Source of the DNA: Corynebacterium propinquum DSM 44285
GTDB lineage: Bacteria; Actinomycetota; Actinomycetes; Mycobacteriales; Mycobacteriaceae
Length of the DNA: 64,000 nucleotides
Reading direction: 5' to 3'
Assembly: GCF_000375525.1 (NCBI RefSeq)
Contig: NZ_AQXC01000002.1
Coordinates: 234,365 to 298,364, forward strand
The notes under the pieces are model-generated. The model was given only the letters and a program-made list of their open reading frames with translations. It did not search any database and had not been told where the DNA came from. This document shows positions 24,620 to 33,641 of this stretch, piece by piece (the stretch's first letter is position 1; every line of letters starts with the position of its first letter). Position numbers and translations under genes: made by a program.

Positions 24620-25538
24620 AGCGAATCCTTGGATCGAGCACGGCGTACATCAAATCGACCAGCAAGTTGGCGATGATGTAGACGATGACCAGCACGGTGG
24701 TGATGGATACGACGGTGGCGGGTTCACCACGGATAATCGCCTGGTACAGAGTTCCACCAATACCGTTAATGCCGAAGATTCCCTCGGTAATGATTGCACC
24801 GCCCATCAGAATGCCGAGGTCGGCGCCGATAAAGGTAACCACGGGAATCATGGAGTTCCGTAGCACGTGGCGGGTCATTACTGAGCCGCCCGACATGCCT
24901 TTGGCACGAGCGGTGCGGACGTAATCTGCCCGGAGATTTTCCGATACTGATTGCCGGGTTAAGCGGATGACATAGGCCAGCGATACTGCACCCAGCACGA
25001 TGGCGGGCATGAGTAGCTCGAGGAAGGTTTCATTACGACCGACCGTGACGGGTAACAAGCCCCACTTCACACCGACGAAAAATTGCATCACGAAACCGAT
25101 CACGAAGGATGGGATTGCAATTACCAGCAGAGACAGCACCAAAACGGTGGAGTCGAAGATTCCGCCGCGGCGAATTCCGGCGATGAAACCGAATAGCACA
25201 CCAAAAATGGTTTCGAACACGACAGCCATTACTGTCAGTTTGATCGTCACCGGAAAGGCGTTGGCCATAAGCGATGAGACTGACTGGCCAGAAAAAGTCG
25301 TGCCAAAATCAAGGGTGAAAATCCCTTTGAGGTAGAGCAGGTACTGCACGAGGAAGGGCTTATCCAGGTTGTATTCTTCCTGGATACGCTGACGGGCAAT
25401 ATCACTGAGACCGCGGTCGCCGCCGAGGGCTTCGACGGGATCACCTGGCATCAAGAACACGAGGGCAAAAATCAAGAATGTGGCTCCGAAAAAGACTGGA
25501 ACCATTTGCAAGACTCGGCGCCCTATGTAATGCAACAT
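24609..25538 (-). CDS. Oligopeptide ABC transporter permease (OppB/DppB type)
   Basis: The protein is 309 residues with six membrane helices. The N-terminal signature MLHYIGRRVLQMVPVFFG and the conserved LFLMPGDPVEAL-like segment after helix 1 are typical, as is the EAA loop with RTARAKGMSGGSVMTRHVL. It pairs with the OppC-type permease encoded next. A hairpin at 25567-25599 separates it from the binding-protein gene upstream, probably lowering its expression relative to the binding protein. Confidence 0.9.
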   Translation of the reverse strand: MLHYIGRRVLQMVPVFFGATFLIFALVFLMPGDPVEALGGDRGLSDIARQRIQEEYNLDKPFLVQYLLYLKGIFTLDFGTTFSGQSVSSLMANAFPVTIKLTVMAVVFETIFGVLFGFIAGIRRGGIFDSTVLVLSLLVIAIPSFVIGFVMQFFVGVKWGLLPVTVGRNETFLELLMPAIVLGAVSLAYVIRLTRQSVSENLRADYVRTARAKGMSGGSVMTRHVLRNSMIPVVTFIGADLGILMGGAIITEGIFGINGIGGTLYQAIIRGEPATVVSITTVLVIVYIIANLLVDLMYAVLDPRIRYDK

Positions 25539-25566
25539 AGGTTTTTCCTTAACTTATAACGGGCGA

Positions 25567-25599
25567 AATCCGGTCAGTCGCATTCGGACTGACCGGATT
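25567..25599 (-). promoter_or_regulatory. Intercistronic 13-base perfect hairpin in the peptide-transporter operon
   Basis: AATCCGGTCAGTC at 25567-25579 pairs exactly with GACTGACCGGATT at 25587-25599. No T-run follows on the minus strand, so it is more likely an mRNA-stabilising or partial-termination structure between the binding-protein and permease genes. Confidence 0.6.
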
Positions 25600-25624
25600 G
25601 ACGTCGCCTTAGTGTAACCTATCT

Positions 25625-25642
25625 GAGTGTTTTGTAACACTC
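25625..25642 (-). promoter_or_regulatory. Small hairpin just after the binding-protein stop
   Basis: GAGTGTT at 25625-25631 pairs with AACACTC at 25636-25642. With the larger hairpin 25 bases on, it makes a double structure protecting the 3' end of the binding-protein mRNA. Confidence 0.45.
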
Positions 25643-25653
25643 ATTAGGGCTTC

Positions 25654-27249
25654 TTAAGACTTGGTGATGGCGTAGAAGACCGGGATTCGGTTCCATGCGA
25701 ATTCCACGTTTTCGACAGCTTCGGAATATCCAGCTGCAGCGTTGGAGTACCACATTGGGATTGCTGGCAGGTCCTTAAAAAGGATCTTCTGTGCTTCCGA
25801 GTAGAGCTTGGTAGCTTCTTCGACGCTCTCTGCCTGCTGTGCTTCAGCCAATTTGGCATCGAATTCTTCACTGGAGTATTTACCGTCGTTTGAGCTACCA
25901 CCGGTGGCAAAATTCGGTTCCAGGAAGTTACCCAAAGATGGGTAGTCGGCCTGCCAGCCGGAACGGAAAGCGGTATCGATGCTTCCGCTCGTAATGTCAT
26001 CGCGCAGACCCTTGAAGTCAGGGTATGGGTTGCCGATCGCATCGATGTCGAGGTTATTCGACAACTGGTTGGTGAGGGCATCAACCCATGCTTGGTGGCC
26101 ACCATCGGCGTTATAAGCGATTTCGAATGTGCCGTTGAACTCGCTGATATCGTCGGCCTGCTCCCAGAGTTCCTTCGCCTTTTCAGGATCGAATTCAAGC
26201 ACCTCATTGCCCTCTAGGTCTTCTTCATAACCAGGGATAACTGGGGAGGTGAAGTCCTTGGCTGGGGTGACGGTGTCACGGAAAATCGTCTTGGAGATTT
26301 CTTCCCGGTCAAAAGCGAGGGAGATGGCTTGACGACGAAGTTTGCCTTCTTCACCCTCGAAGTGCTCCAGCTTGCTCGGGATGGTGAATGCCTGGAAAAC
26401 TGCGGATGGCTGCGAGACTGCCCGATCGCCCAGCTCGTCTTCAAACTGGGACAATGCGGATTCCGGAATGGAGTCAATGACGTCGAGGTTTCCGGACAGC
26501 AGATCTGCATAGGCGGCATCCTGCTGGGTGTAGATGCGGAAGTCGACGCCGTCGTTTTGTGCTTTGCGGTCGCCTTCGTATTCCTCATTAGGAACGAGAA
26601 GGATGTTTTCGTTGTGGTTCCACTCAACAAGTTTGTATGGGCCATTAGCGATCGGTTTTTCGCCGTAGGCGTCGATGTCGTCAAATGCTGAAGGATGCAG
26701 TGGTTTGAACGGGCCGTAGCCGAGACGCTGCTCAAAGTCAGCGGTTGGTTCGGAAAGCTCAATGGTGAAGGTCTTGTCGTCTTCGACGGTCAGGCCTTCC
26801 ATGGACTCTGCGCCTTCTGCATAACCTTTGATTAGTGTGAAGAAAGACTCCTGGAGTAAAGATTCCGAGACTGTGTAGTTCCAGGCATCGACGAAGTCAT
26901 TTGCGGTAATCGGGGTGCCGTCTTCCCACTTGGCATCTTTCAGCTTGACGGTATAGGTGCGGTCGCCGTCGAAGTCGATGCTTTCAGCGAGGTCATTGTG
27001 TGATTCGCCCTCGGCATCGTAGTAGGTCAGTCCCGAATAAAGGAACTGAATTGCGGTTCCGCCACCAGCCTCGTTGGTGTTTCCTGGAACCAGCGGGTTT
27101 TGTGGCTCTGTGAGGTTGGCAAGCACGTAGTTGGTGCCGCCTTCAGCACTGCCGCCAGCACTGGAGCTTCCAGAATCGTCGCTGCAGGCGACCAGTGTCA
27201 ATGAGAGCCCGGCAGCTGCCAGAACTCCGATGGACTTCGTCATCTTCAT
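25654..27249 (-). CDS. Oligopeptide-binding lipoprotein (SBP_bac_5, OppA/DppA type)
   Basis: The protein is 531 residues. The lipoprotein signal MKMTKSIGVLAAAGLSLTL with LVAC places the lipid on Cys22, followed by a Ser/Gly linker. The body has the family landmarks LTEPQNPLVPGNTNEAGG, TYTVKLKDAKWEDGTPITANDFVDAW and ANGPYKLVEWNHNENILLVP (split here as separate marks), and a C-terminal segment ILFKDLPAIPMWYSN. It captures peptides outside the membrane for the OppBCDF-like importer. The first gene of the operon is read leftward from the 27250-27807 intergenic region. Confidence 0.9.
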   Translation of the reverse strand: MKMTKSIGVLAAAGLSLTLVACSDDSGSSSAGGSAEGGTNYVLANLTEPQNPLVPGNTNEAGGGTAIQFLYSGLTYYDAEGESHNDLAESIDFDGDRTYTVKLKDAKWEDGTPITANDFVDAWNYTVSESLLQESFFTLIKGYAEGAESMEGLTVEDDKTFTIELSEPTADFEQRLGYGPFKPLHPSAFDDIDAYGEKPIANGPYKLVEWNHNENILLVPNEEYEGDRKAQNDGVDFRIYTQQDAAYADLLSGNLDVIDSIPESALSQFEDELGDRAVSQPSAVFQAFTIPSKLEHFEGEEGKLRRQAISLAFDREEISKTIFRDTVTPAKDFTSPVIPGYEEDLEGNEVLEFDPEKAKELWEQADDISEFNGTFEIAYNADGGHQAWVDALTNQLSNNLDIDAIGNPYPDFKGLRDDITSGSIDTAFRSGWQADYPSLGNFLEPNFATGGSSNDGKYSSEEFDAKLAEAQQAESVEEATKLYSEAQKILFKDLPAIPMWYSNAAAGYSEAVENVEFAWNRIPVFYAITKS

Positions 27250-27807
27250 TACATTCTCCTGTGAGTGTCGAATTCAAAGCTCCACGCGATGACGTCAATC
27301 GGCGACTGAAATATCACTGCAAGTACATGTAAGTAGTTTTGCCTAGGTGAGATCGCGGGATTGCGCAAAGTATAGCAGTGACTGTACTCTCACTGAAATT
27401 TTCGTGTGTTTTGATTCACCAGTTATTTAGCCGAGCCTAAATTGTGGAACTAGCTTGGGGTAATAGGTTGCAGTGTGGTGTGTTTTGACCTGTCGGGCGT
27501 ATTTAACAACAGGGCAGTGTTGGGGTGTCATGTCTGGCGATTGAGTCTTAACAACGTCCCCTGCTCTGAACGGATAATAGAGCACAAAAGCTTGCATAGC
27601 TTGGGTGATGGGTTTATGCTTTAAAGGGCACGTCTATGCGTTAGAAGTGTGTGAACTCTGATAGGAAGTTTTACGCACTTGTGGCGCGAGATCGTGAGCT
27701 TGCATGACGGGCTGAACTGTTCTTAGGTTCAGTGCCTGATGTGAAGTTCGTGAGAGACTGCAAATGTACACAATCGATTTCCTATCCATTTCGGAGCACG
27801 CAACAAT
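27250..27807. promoter_or_regulatory. Divergent control region between the peptide transporter and rpsA
   Basis: 558 bases without a supported gene. It must hold the promoters of both flanking transcripts. A small dyad CTGAAC/GTTCAG at 27712-27732 lies in the rpsA leader, which is long, as is common for ribosomal protein S1. GGAG at 27791-27794 is the only ribosome site candidate for rpsA. I cannot assign -10 boxes with confidence. Confidence 0.4.
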
Positions 27808-29274
27808 ATGACAGCTTCTAAGGCCCCTCAGGTAGCCGTAAACGACATCGGCACCGCTGAGGATTTTCTCGCCGCGATCGACGAGACCATCAAGTACTTC
27901 AATGACGGTGACATTGTAGAAGGCACCGTCGTAAAGGTCGATCACGACGAGGTACTGCTTGACATCGGATACAAGACCGAGGGCGTAATTCCTTCTCGCG
28001 AGTTGTCCATCAAGCACGACGTCAACCCAGATGAGGTTGTTCAGCTGGGCGACCAGATCGATGCCTTGGTTTTGACGAAGGAAGACAAGGAAGGCCGCCT
28101 GCTGCTTTCCAAGAAGCGCGCCCAGTACGAGCGTGCTTGGGGTGCTATCGAGGACCTCAAGGAAAGCGATCAGCACGTTACCGGTACCGTCATCGAGGTC
28201 GTCAAGGGCGGCCTGATCCTGGATATTGGTCTGCGTGGCTTCCTGCCCGCTTCCCTGGTGGAAATGCGCCGCGTTCGCGACCTGGAGCCATACATTGGCC
28301 AGGAGCTTGACGCCAAGATTATCGAGTTGGACAAGAACCGTAACAACGTTGTTTTGTCTCGCCGCGCATACCTGGAGCAGACCCAGTCTGAGGTTCGTTC
28401 CGAATTCCTGCACCAGCTGCAAAAGGGCCAGGTTCGCAAGGGTGTCGTTTCCTCCATCGTCAACTTCGGTTCCTTCGTGGACCTGGGCGGTGTCGACGGT
28501 CTGGTACACGTTTCCGAGCTGTCCTGGAAGCACATCGACCACCCATCCGAGGTTGTCACCGTCGGCGACGAAGTCACCGTCGAGGTTCTGGACGTGGACT
28601 TGGACCGCGAGCGCGTTTCCCTGTCTCTGAAGGCAACCCAGGAAGACCCATGGCGCGTCTTCGCCCGCACCCACGCTGTGGGCCAGATCGTTCCGGGCAA
28701 GGTCACCAAGCTCGTTCCATTCGGTGCGTTCGTTCGCGTCGAAGAAGGCATCGAAGGCCTGGTTCACATCTCCGAACTGGCTCAGCGCCACGTCGAGGTT
28801 CCAGACCAGGTTGTCAACGTTGGCGAAGAAGCCATGGTCAAGGTCATCGACATCGACCTCGAGCGTCGTCGCATCTCCCTGTCCCTGAAGCAGGCCGACG
28901 AGGACTACACCGAGGAATTCGATCCTTCCAAGTACGGCATGGCCGACTCCTACGACGAGCAGGGTAACTACCTGTTCCCAGAAGGCTTCGACCCAGAGAC
29001 CAACGAGTGGAAAGAAGGCTACGACGAACAGCGTCAGGCCTGGGAAGCTCGTTACGCCGAATCCGAGCGTCGTTTCCAGCTGCACACCGCGCAGATCGAG
29101 CGCAACCGTGCCGCAGCTGAAGCTGCTGCAAACAGCGACGAATCCGCGAACTACTCCTCCGAGTCCGGCGTATCGGATGCCGCTCCGTCATCCGAAGGCA
29201 CCACCGAGGACGCAGGTTCGTTGGCTTCCGACGAGCAGCTTGCTGCACTGCGCGATAAGCTGGCCGGCAACTAA
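27808..29274 (+). CDS. rpsA: 30S ribosomal protein S1
   Basis: The protein is 488 residues with four S1 RNA-binding domains, about 36-105, 123-190, 208-277 and 294-364. Each carries the G-x-V...G.FV.L.G..G..H.SE pattern, for example VVSSIVNFGSFVDLGGVDG and KVTKLVPFGAFVRVEEG. A C-terminal acidic, Ala/Ser-rich tail of about 110 residues follows, typical of actinobacterial S1. It brings mRNA to the 30S subunit. Codon use is highly biased, as expected for a strongly expressed gene, which is also why long open frames occur on the opposite strand. Confidence 0.95.
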   Translation: MTASKAPQVAVNDIGTAEDFLAAIDETIKYFNDGDIVEGTVVKVDHDEVLLDIGYKTEGVIPSRELSIKHDVNPDEVVQLGDQIDALVLTKEDKEGRLLLSKKRAQYERAWGAIEDLKESDQHVTGTVIEVVKGGLILDIGLRGFLPASLVEMRRVRDLEPYIGQELDAKIIELDKNRNNVVLSRRAYLEQTQSEVRSEFLHQLQKGQVRKGVVSSIVNFGSFVDLGGVDGLVHVSELSWKHIDHPSEVVTVGDEVTVEVLDVDLDRERVSLSLKATQEDPWRVFARTHAVGQIVPGKVTKLVPFGAFVRVEEGIEGLVHISELAQRHVEVPDQVVNVGEEAMVKVIDIDLERRRISLSLKQADEDYTEEFDPSKYGMADSYDEQGNYLFPEGFDPETNEWKEGYDEQRQAWEARYAESERRFQLHTAQIERNRAAAEAAANSDESANYSSESGVSDAAPSSEGTTEDAGSLASDEQLAALRDKLAGN

Positions 29275-29291
29275 ATCAGCCAGCGCGCTTA

Positions 29292-29312
29292 ACTAGCCAC
29301 GCGTCGGCTAGT
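29292..29312. repeat. Small inverted repeat after rpsA
   Basis: ACTAGCC at 29292-29298 pairs with GGCTAGT at 29306-29312. It lies between the rpsA stop and the strong terminator and may protect the 3' end. Confidence 0.4.
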
Positions 29313-29325
29313 ACCGCATAGCCGC

Positions 29326-29372
29326 AACCCACTTCTTTCTGCCCCAACCAGGGCATTGAGAAGTGGGTTTTT
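29326..29372 (+). terminator. Strong rho-independent terminator of rpsA
   Basis: AACCCACTTCT at 29326-29336 pairs with AGAAGTGGGTT at 29359-29369, followed by TTT. It is the clearest intrinsic terminator in the window and separates rpsA from coaE. Confidence 0.8.
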
Positions 29373-29390
29373 GCATTCTACACTGGGCCT

Positions 29391-29996
29391 ATGAAAATCA
29401 TCGGACTTACCGGAGGGATCGGCAGTGGTAAGTCAACCGTCGCCCGCGCCCTCAACGAACACGGATACCCCATCGTCGACGCGGACCGTATTGCACGCGA
29501 AATCGTCGAACCCGGCCAACCGGCACTGCAAGAACTAGCCGAAGAATTCGGCGCCGACATCCTCGATGCCGACGGCGCACTTGATCGCGGGCTGCTTGCC
29601 TCACGTGCCTTTGAAAACAAAGAAACCACCGCGCGACTCAACGAAATCACCCACCCGCGCATCAACCAACGCACACAAGAACTTTTTGACGAAGCGCGTC
29701 AAAACGGGGCAGAAGCAGTCATCTACGACATGCCACTGCTCATCGATAAGGGCCTGCACAAAGACATGGACGCAACCATCGTTGTGCATGCCGACGAACA
29801 CCTGCGCGTCGAACGGCTGACTACCAAGCGCGGTCTCGACAGCGATGACGTCCGGCGGCGCATCAACGCGCAGATTGACGACGAGACACGCAAACAACAC
29901 GCAGATATCCTCATAGACAACAACGGCAGCGAAGAAGAACTGCAACCACAGGTGGCACACGCCGTCGACAAGATTCAACAGCTGGCTGCTCGGTAG
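29391..29996 (+). CDS. coaE: Dephospho-CoA kinase
   Basis: The protein is 201 residues, normal for the family. It has a P-loop GGIGSGKST (about 8-16) followed by the CoaE signature YPIVDADRIAREIVEPG, a lid-like helix set, and the ADEHLRVERLTTKRGL and DILIDNNGSEEELQPQV segments. It phosphorylates dephospho-CoA to CoA, the last step of CoA synthesis. It begins 19 bases after the rpsA terminator and is followed by uvrB on the same strand. Confidence 0.93.
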   Translation: MKIIGLTGGIGSGKSTVARALNEHGYPIVDADRIAREIVEPGQPALQELAEEFGADILDADGALDRGLLASRAFENKETTARLNEITHPRINQRTQELFDEARQNGAEAVIYDMPLLIDKGLHKDMDATIVVHADEHLRVERLTTKRGLDSDDVRRRINAQIDDETRKQHADILIDNNGSEEELQPQVAHAVDKIQQLAAR

Positions 29997-30080
29997 CTCG
30001 CACTTCGCTAGCTTTCGCGTGGCAGTCGGCAGCACCTCAGTAGCGGGTTGAACCAGATACAGCAGAGTAGACTAGAAGCC

Positions 30081-32186
30081 ATGGCTTTTGCTGCTGAGTA
30101 CCCTGTTTTATCTGAATCCGAACACCGCCCAGTCGGCGAGGTCGAACGCCGGAAAAAGACCTTCGAGGTCGTCTCCGAGTACCAACCGGCCGGTGACCAA
30201 CCCACAGCAATCAAAGAGCTAGATCGGCGCCTCAAAGAAGGCGAATCTGACGTCGTCCTGCTTGGTGCCACCGGTACCGGTAAATCCGCCACCGCAGCCT
30301 GGCTGATTGAACAACAGCAGCGTCCAACCCTAGTCATGGCGCCGAACAAAACTCTGGCGGCCCAGCTGGCCAACGAATTGCGCCAACTCCTGCCGCACAA
30401 CGCGGTAGAATACTTCGTGTCGTACTACGACTACTACCAGCCGGAAGCCTATGTCGCGCAGACCGATACTTATATCGAAAAAGACTCCTCCATCAACGAA
30501 GACGTCGAACGCCTGCGTCACTCTGCGACTTCCGCGCTATTATCGCGTCGTGACGTCGTCGTGGTGTCCTCGGTATCTTGCATCTACGGCCTGGGAACGC
30601 CGCAGTCTTACCTAGATCGCTCCGTGGTCATGAAAGTCGACGATGAAGTAGAGCGTGATCGGTTCCTGCGCTTGCTCGTCGATATTCAGTATGAGCGCAA
30701 CGATGTTGGCTTCACCCGCGGTGCTTTCCGCGTCAATGGCGATACTGTCGATATTATCCCTGCCTATGAGGAGCGCGCAGTGCGAATCGAATTTTTCGGA
30801 GACGACGTCGACGCGCTGTACTATATTCACCCTTTGACCGGAGATGTCCTCGAACAGGTTGATGAAGTTCGCATCTTCCCAGCCACGCATTACGTTGCCG
30901 GGCCCGAGCGCATGGAAAAAGCCATTGCGGACATCAAAGAGGAGCTACAACAGCGTCTTACAGAATTGGAAAACCGGGGAAAGCTCTTAGAAGCCCAACG
31001 GCTGCGCATGCGCACCGAATACGACCTGGAAATGATTGAACAAGTCGGCTTCTGCTCCGGAATCGAAAACTATTCGCGGCATATCGACGGGCGAGAGGCT
31101 GGCAGCGCGCCAGCAACATTGATGGATTATTTCCCAGAAGACTTCCTCACGATCATTGACGAGTCGCACGTGACCGTCCCACAGATCGGAGGCATGTTCG
31201 AAGGCGATATGTCGCGCAAGCGGAACTTGGTGGATTTCGGCTTTCGCTTACCTTCCGCGTTGGATAACCGCCCGTTGACATTCGATGAATTCGAAAAACG
31301 AGTCGGCCAGACCGTTTATCTCTCTGCGACACCTGGCGACTACGAAATTACTGCCGCAGGCGGTGAATACGTAGAGCAGGTCATTCGCCCGACGGGGCTG
31401 GTGGACCCGAAGGTCACCGTGAAACCGACCAAAGGCCAGATCGACGACCTTATCGATGAAGTCAAGACACGAACCGAGAAAAACGAGCGTGTTTTGGTGA
31501 CTACGCTCACTAAACGCATGGCCGAGGACCTCACCGATTACTTGCTGGAACACGGTGTCAAGGTGCGCTACTTGCACTCTGACATTGACACCTTGCAACG
31601 TGTGGAATTGCTGCGGCAGCTGCGGTTGGGTGAATTTGATGTGCTTGTTGGCATCAACCTGTTGCGTGAAGGCTTGGACCTGCCAGAAGTTTCCCTGGTG
31701 GCGATTTTGGATGCAGACAAAGAAGGCTTTCTGCGTTCGACAACCTCGCTTATTCAGACCATTGGTCGTGCGGCCCGTAACGTATCCGGTGAAGTCATCA
31801 TGTATGCCGACAAGATCACCGAATCGATGCAAAACGCCATCGATGAGACGGAACGCCGCCGCGAAAAGCAGATTGCCTACAACACTGAACACGGCATCGA
31901 CCCGCAGCCGCTGCGGAAAAAGATCGCGGACATCCTCGACCAGGTCTACGAGTCGGACGACGGCGGGGATGCGGCAAGCAACTCGGAATCCGGCGATGCG
32001 GCGCTCGTCGACAAGCCAGACGTGTCATCCATGGCAGAAGGCGAGATCCAAACTCTTATCGACGACCTCACGAAGCAAATGAAGGTTGCCGCCCGGGATC
32101 TCAAGTTCGAGTTGGCAGGCCGATTGCGCGATGAGATCGCGGATCTGAAAAAGGAGTTGCGTGGGGTGAAAGAAGCCGGAATCTAG
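30081..32186 (+). CDS. uvrB: Excinuclease ABC subunit B
   Basis: The protein is 701 residues from the ATG at 30081 ([10 protein letters not shown]); an upstream in-frame ATG at 30048 adds 11 unlikely residues. It has Walker [14 protein letters not shown], the tyrosine-rich beta-hairpin that holds damaged DNA ([18 protein letters not shown]), a DESH box ([15 protein letters not shown]), helicase motifs V and VI ([23 protein letters not shown]), and a C-terminal UVR domain that binds UvrC ([20 protein letters not shown]). It acts with UvrA, encoded at 40009-42852, in nucleotide excision repair. Confidence 0.95.
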   Translation: MAFAAEYPVLSESEHRPVGEVERRKKTFEVVSEYQPAGDQPTAIKELDRRLKEGESDVVLLGATGTGKSATAAWLIEQQQRPTLVMAPNKTLAAQLANELRQLLPHNAVEYFVSYYDYYQPEAYVAQTDTYIEKDSSINEDVERLRHSATSALLSRRDVVVVSSVSCIYGLGTPQSYLDRSVVMKVDDEVERDRFLRLLVDIQYERNDVGFTRGAFRVNGDTVDIIPAYEERAVRIEFFGDDVDALYYIHPLTGDVLEQVDEVRIFPATHYVAGPERMEKAIADIKEELQQRLTELENRGKLLEAQRLRMRTEYDLEMIEQVGFCSGIENYSRHIDGREAGSAPATLMDYFPEDFLTIIDESHVTVPQIGGMFEGDMSRKRNLVDFGFRLPSALDNRPLTFDEFEKRVGQTVYLSATPGDYEITAAGGEYVEQVIRPTGLVDPKVTVKPTKGQIDDLIDEVKTRTEKNERVLVTTLTKRMAEDLTDYLLEHGVKVRYLHSDIDTLQRVELLRQLRLGEFDVLVGINLLREGLDLPEVSLVAILDADKEGFLRSTTSLIQTIGRAARNVSGEVIMYADKITESMQNAIDETERRREKQIAYNTEHGIDPQPLRKKIADILDQVYESDDGGDAASNSESGDAALVDKPDVSSMAEGEIQTLIDDLTKQMKVAARDLKFELAGRLRDEIADLKKELRGVKEAGI

Positions 32187-32191
32187 GCCCC

Positions 32192-32243
32192 GCTGATACC
32201 GGGCGCTGATATCGGGCGCTGTTACCGGAAGCTGATACTGGAA
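32192..32243. repeat. Four tandem 13-base repeats after uvrB
   Basis: The units are GCTGATACCGGGC, GCTGATATCGGGC, GCTGTTACCGGAA and GCTGATACTGGAA, head to tail. They start 6 bases after the uvrB stop. No function is evident; copy number may vary between strains. Confidence 0.7.
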
Positions 32244-32292
32244 AGGCGAAGCGAAAAACTTGCCATAATCGGTTGAAGTTAGGTTGGTCTCC

Positions 32293-32330
32293 TTATAGTG
32301 TGATGTTCACAACCGTGAGATGAGGAGGCC
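32293..32330 (+). promoter_or_regulatory. Promoter and ribosome site of the glutaryl-CoA dehydrogenase gene
   Basis: TATAGT at 32293-32298 is a good -10 box, with TTGAAG about 15 bases before it as a possible -35. A TGTGA-TGT-TCACA dyad follows the -10 and may be an operator. GAGGAGG ends 10 bases before the ATG at 32339. Confidence 0.45.
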
Positions 32331-32338
32331 GTCGCACT

Positions 32339-33613
32339 ATGCCGAATAACCCCAGCACACCAGGACAGGAATCATTCCTCGGCGCTGTTGACATCACCCA
32401 GCTTGATTCCCTGTTTTCTGCGGAAGAAAAAGACGTCGCGCTGCGCGTGCGTGGCTTCGTTGATGAGCACATTCGCCCCAATATCAGTGAGTGGTTCGAC
32501 AAAGCACATTTCCCACTAGAGATCATTCCAGAGATGGGCAAGCTCGGTGTGCTGGGTATGCACCTCGATGGCTATGGCTGCCCGGCGCGCAGCGCAGTGG
32601 AATACGGCCTCGCGGCCCAGGAACTCGAAGCCGGCGATTCCGGTTTGCGCACCTTCGTGTCTGTACAAGGTTCGCTGGCAATGTCCGCGATCCACAAGCA
32701 CGGCTCCGAAGAGCACAAGCAGGAGTGGTTGCCGAAGATGGCGAAAGGCGAAGCAGTCGGTTGCTTCGGTCTGACTGAACCAGACGCAGGATCGGATCCC
32801 GCCTCTATGACAACCGTCGCTAAGAAAGATGCTAGCGGTGACTGGATTCTCAACGGCACTAAGCGATGGATTGGCCTAGCCAGCGTCGCCGATGTCGCGA
32901 TCATCTGGGCGCAGACCGGTGAACACGGTGATGCGCGCGGCGTGCGTGGCTTCGTGGTTCCCACCGACACCAAAGGCTATTCGGCGCAGGTTATCGAGCC
33001 AAAAATGTCCATGCGTGCTTCAATCCAGTGTGAAATTCACCTGGATGATCTGCGCCTACCGGAATCAGCGATGTTGCCCGCAGAAACCGCAGTGGGGCTT
33101 GGCGGCCCTTTCCGGTGTTTGAACGAGGCCCGCTACGGCATCATCTGGGGAGTCATGGGCGCTGCGCGCGACAGCTTCAACGCCGCATTAGAGTACAGCC
33201 AACAGCGTCGGCAGTTCGGCACTCCATTGAGCAATTTCCAAATCACGCAGACCAAACTGGCTGATATGGCCGTCGGCATCAATCGCGGTTACTTGCTCGC
33301 GCACCAGATCGGTCGGCTGAAAGATAGCGCGAATGCTAGCGCAGGTGCCGCGGAACATGCCACCGGGCTGCCCCACGGTTCGCTATTGCCGGCGACAATT
33401 TCCACCGGAAAGCTCGATAACACACGCGTCGCGCTCACTATCGCACGCGAAGCTCGCGCGATGCTGGGTGGTAACGGCATTTCCCTGGAGTATTCCCCGC
33501 TGCGCCACGCGAACAATCTGGAATCGGTGCGTACTTATGAAGGCACCGATGAGGTACACCAGCTCACCATCGGCCGTCACCTGACAGGCGTCGGCGCATT
33601 TCACGCACGGTAA
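32339..33613 (+). CDS. gcdH: Glutaryl-CoA dehydrogenase-like acyl-CoA dehydrogenase
   Basis: The protein is 424 residues and follows human glutaryl-CoA dehydrogenase closely: GCFGLTEPDAGSDPASM (FAD/substrate loop), LGGPFRCLNEARYGIIWG, RRQFGTPLSNFQI, MLGGNGISLEYSPLRHANNL and YEGTDEVHQLTIGRHLTG, which carries the catalytic Glu of the family. It oxidises and decarboxylates glutaryl-CoA to crotonyl-CoA, as in lysine, tryptophan or glutarate breakdown. The CoA-transferase gene downstream fits supply of glutaryl-CoA from glutarate. A related acyl-CoA substrate cannot be excluded. Confidence 0.8.
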   Translation: MPNNPSTPGQESFLGAVDITQLDSLFSAEEKDVALRVRGFVDEHIRPNISEWFDKAHFPLEIIPEMGKLGVLGMHLDGYGCPARSAVEYGLAAQELEAGDSGLRTFVSVQGSLAMSAIHKHGSEEHKQEWLPKMAKGEAVGCFGLTEPDAGSDPASMTTVAKKDASGDWILNGTKRWIGLASVADVAIIWAQTGEHGDARGVRGFVVPTDTKGYSAQVIEPKMSMRASIQCEIHLDDLRLPESAMLPAETAVGLGGPFRCLNEARYGIIWGVMGAARDSFNAALEYSQQRRQFGTPLSNFQITQTKLADMAVGINRGYLLAHQIGRLKDSANASAGAAEHATGLPHGSLLPATISTGKLDNTRVALTIAREARAMLGGNGISLEYSPLRHANNLESVRTYEGTDEVHQLTIGRHLTGVGAFHAR

Positions 33614-33641
33614 AAGGGTAAAAGGAAAGGCCCAAAAATTT

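Noticed and set aside
27634..29085. 483-residue open frame on the minus strand opposite rpsA
   Set aside because: It mirrors the strongly biased codons of rpsA, has no recognised motif or ribosome site, and repeats the S1 periodicity in reverse.
32290..32312. GlxR (CRP-like) site before the glutaryl-CoA dehydrogenase gene
   Set aside because: TGTGA and TCACA halves are only 3 bases apart, not the 6 expected.
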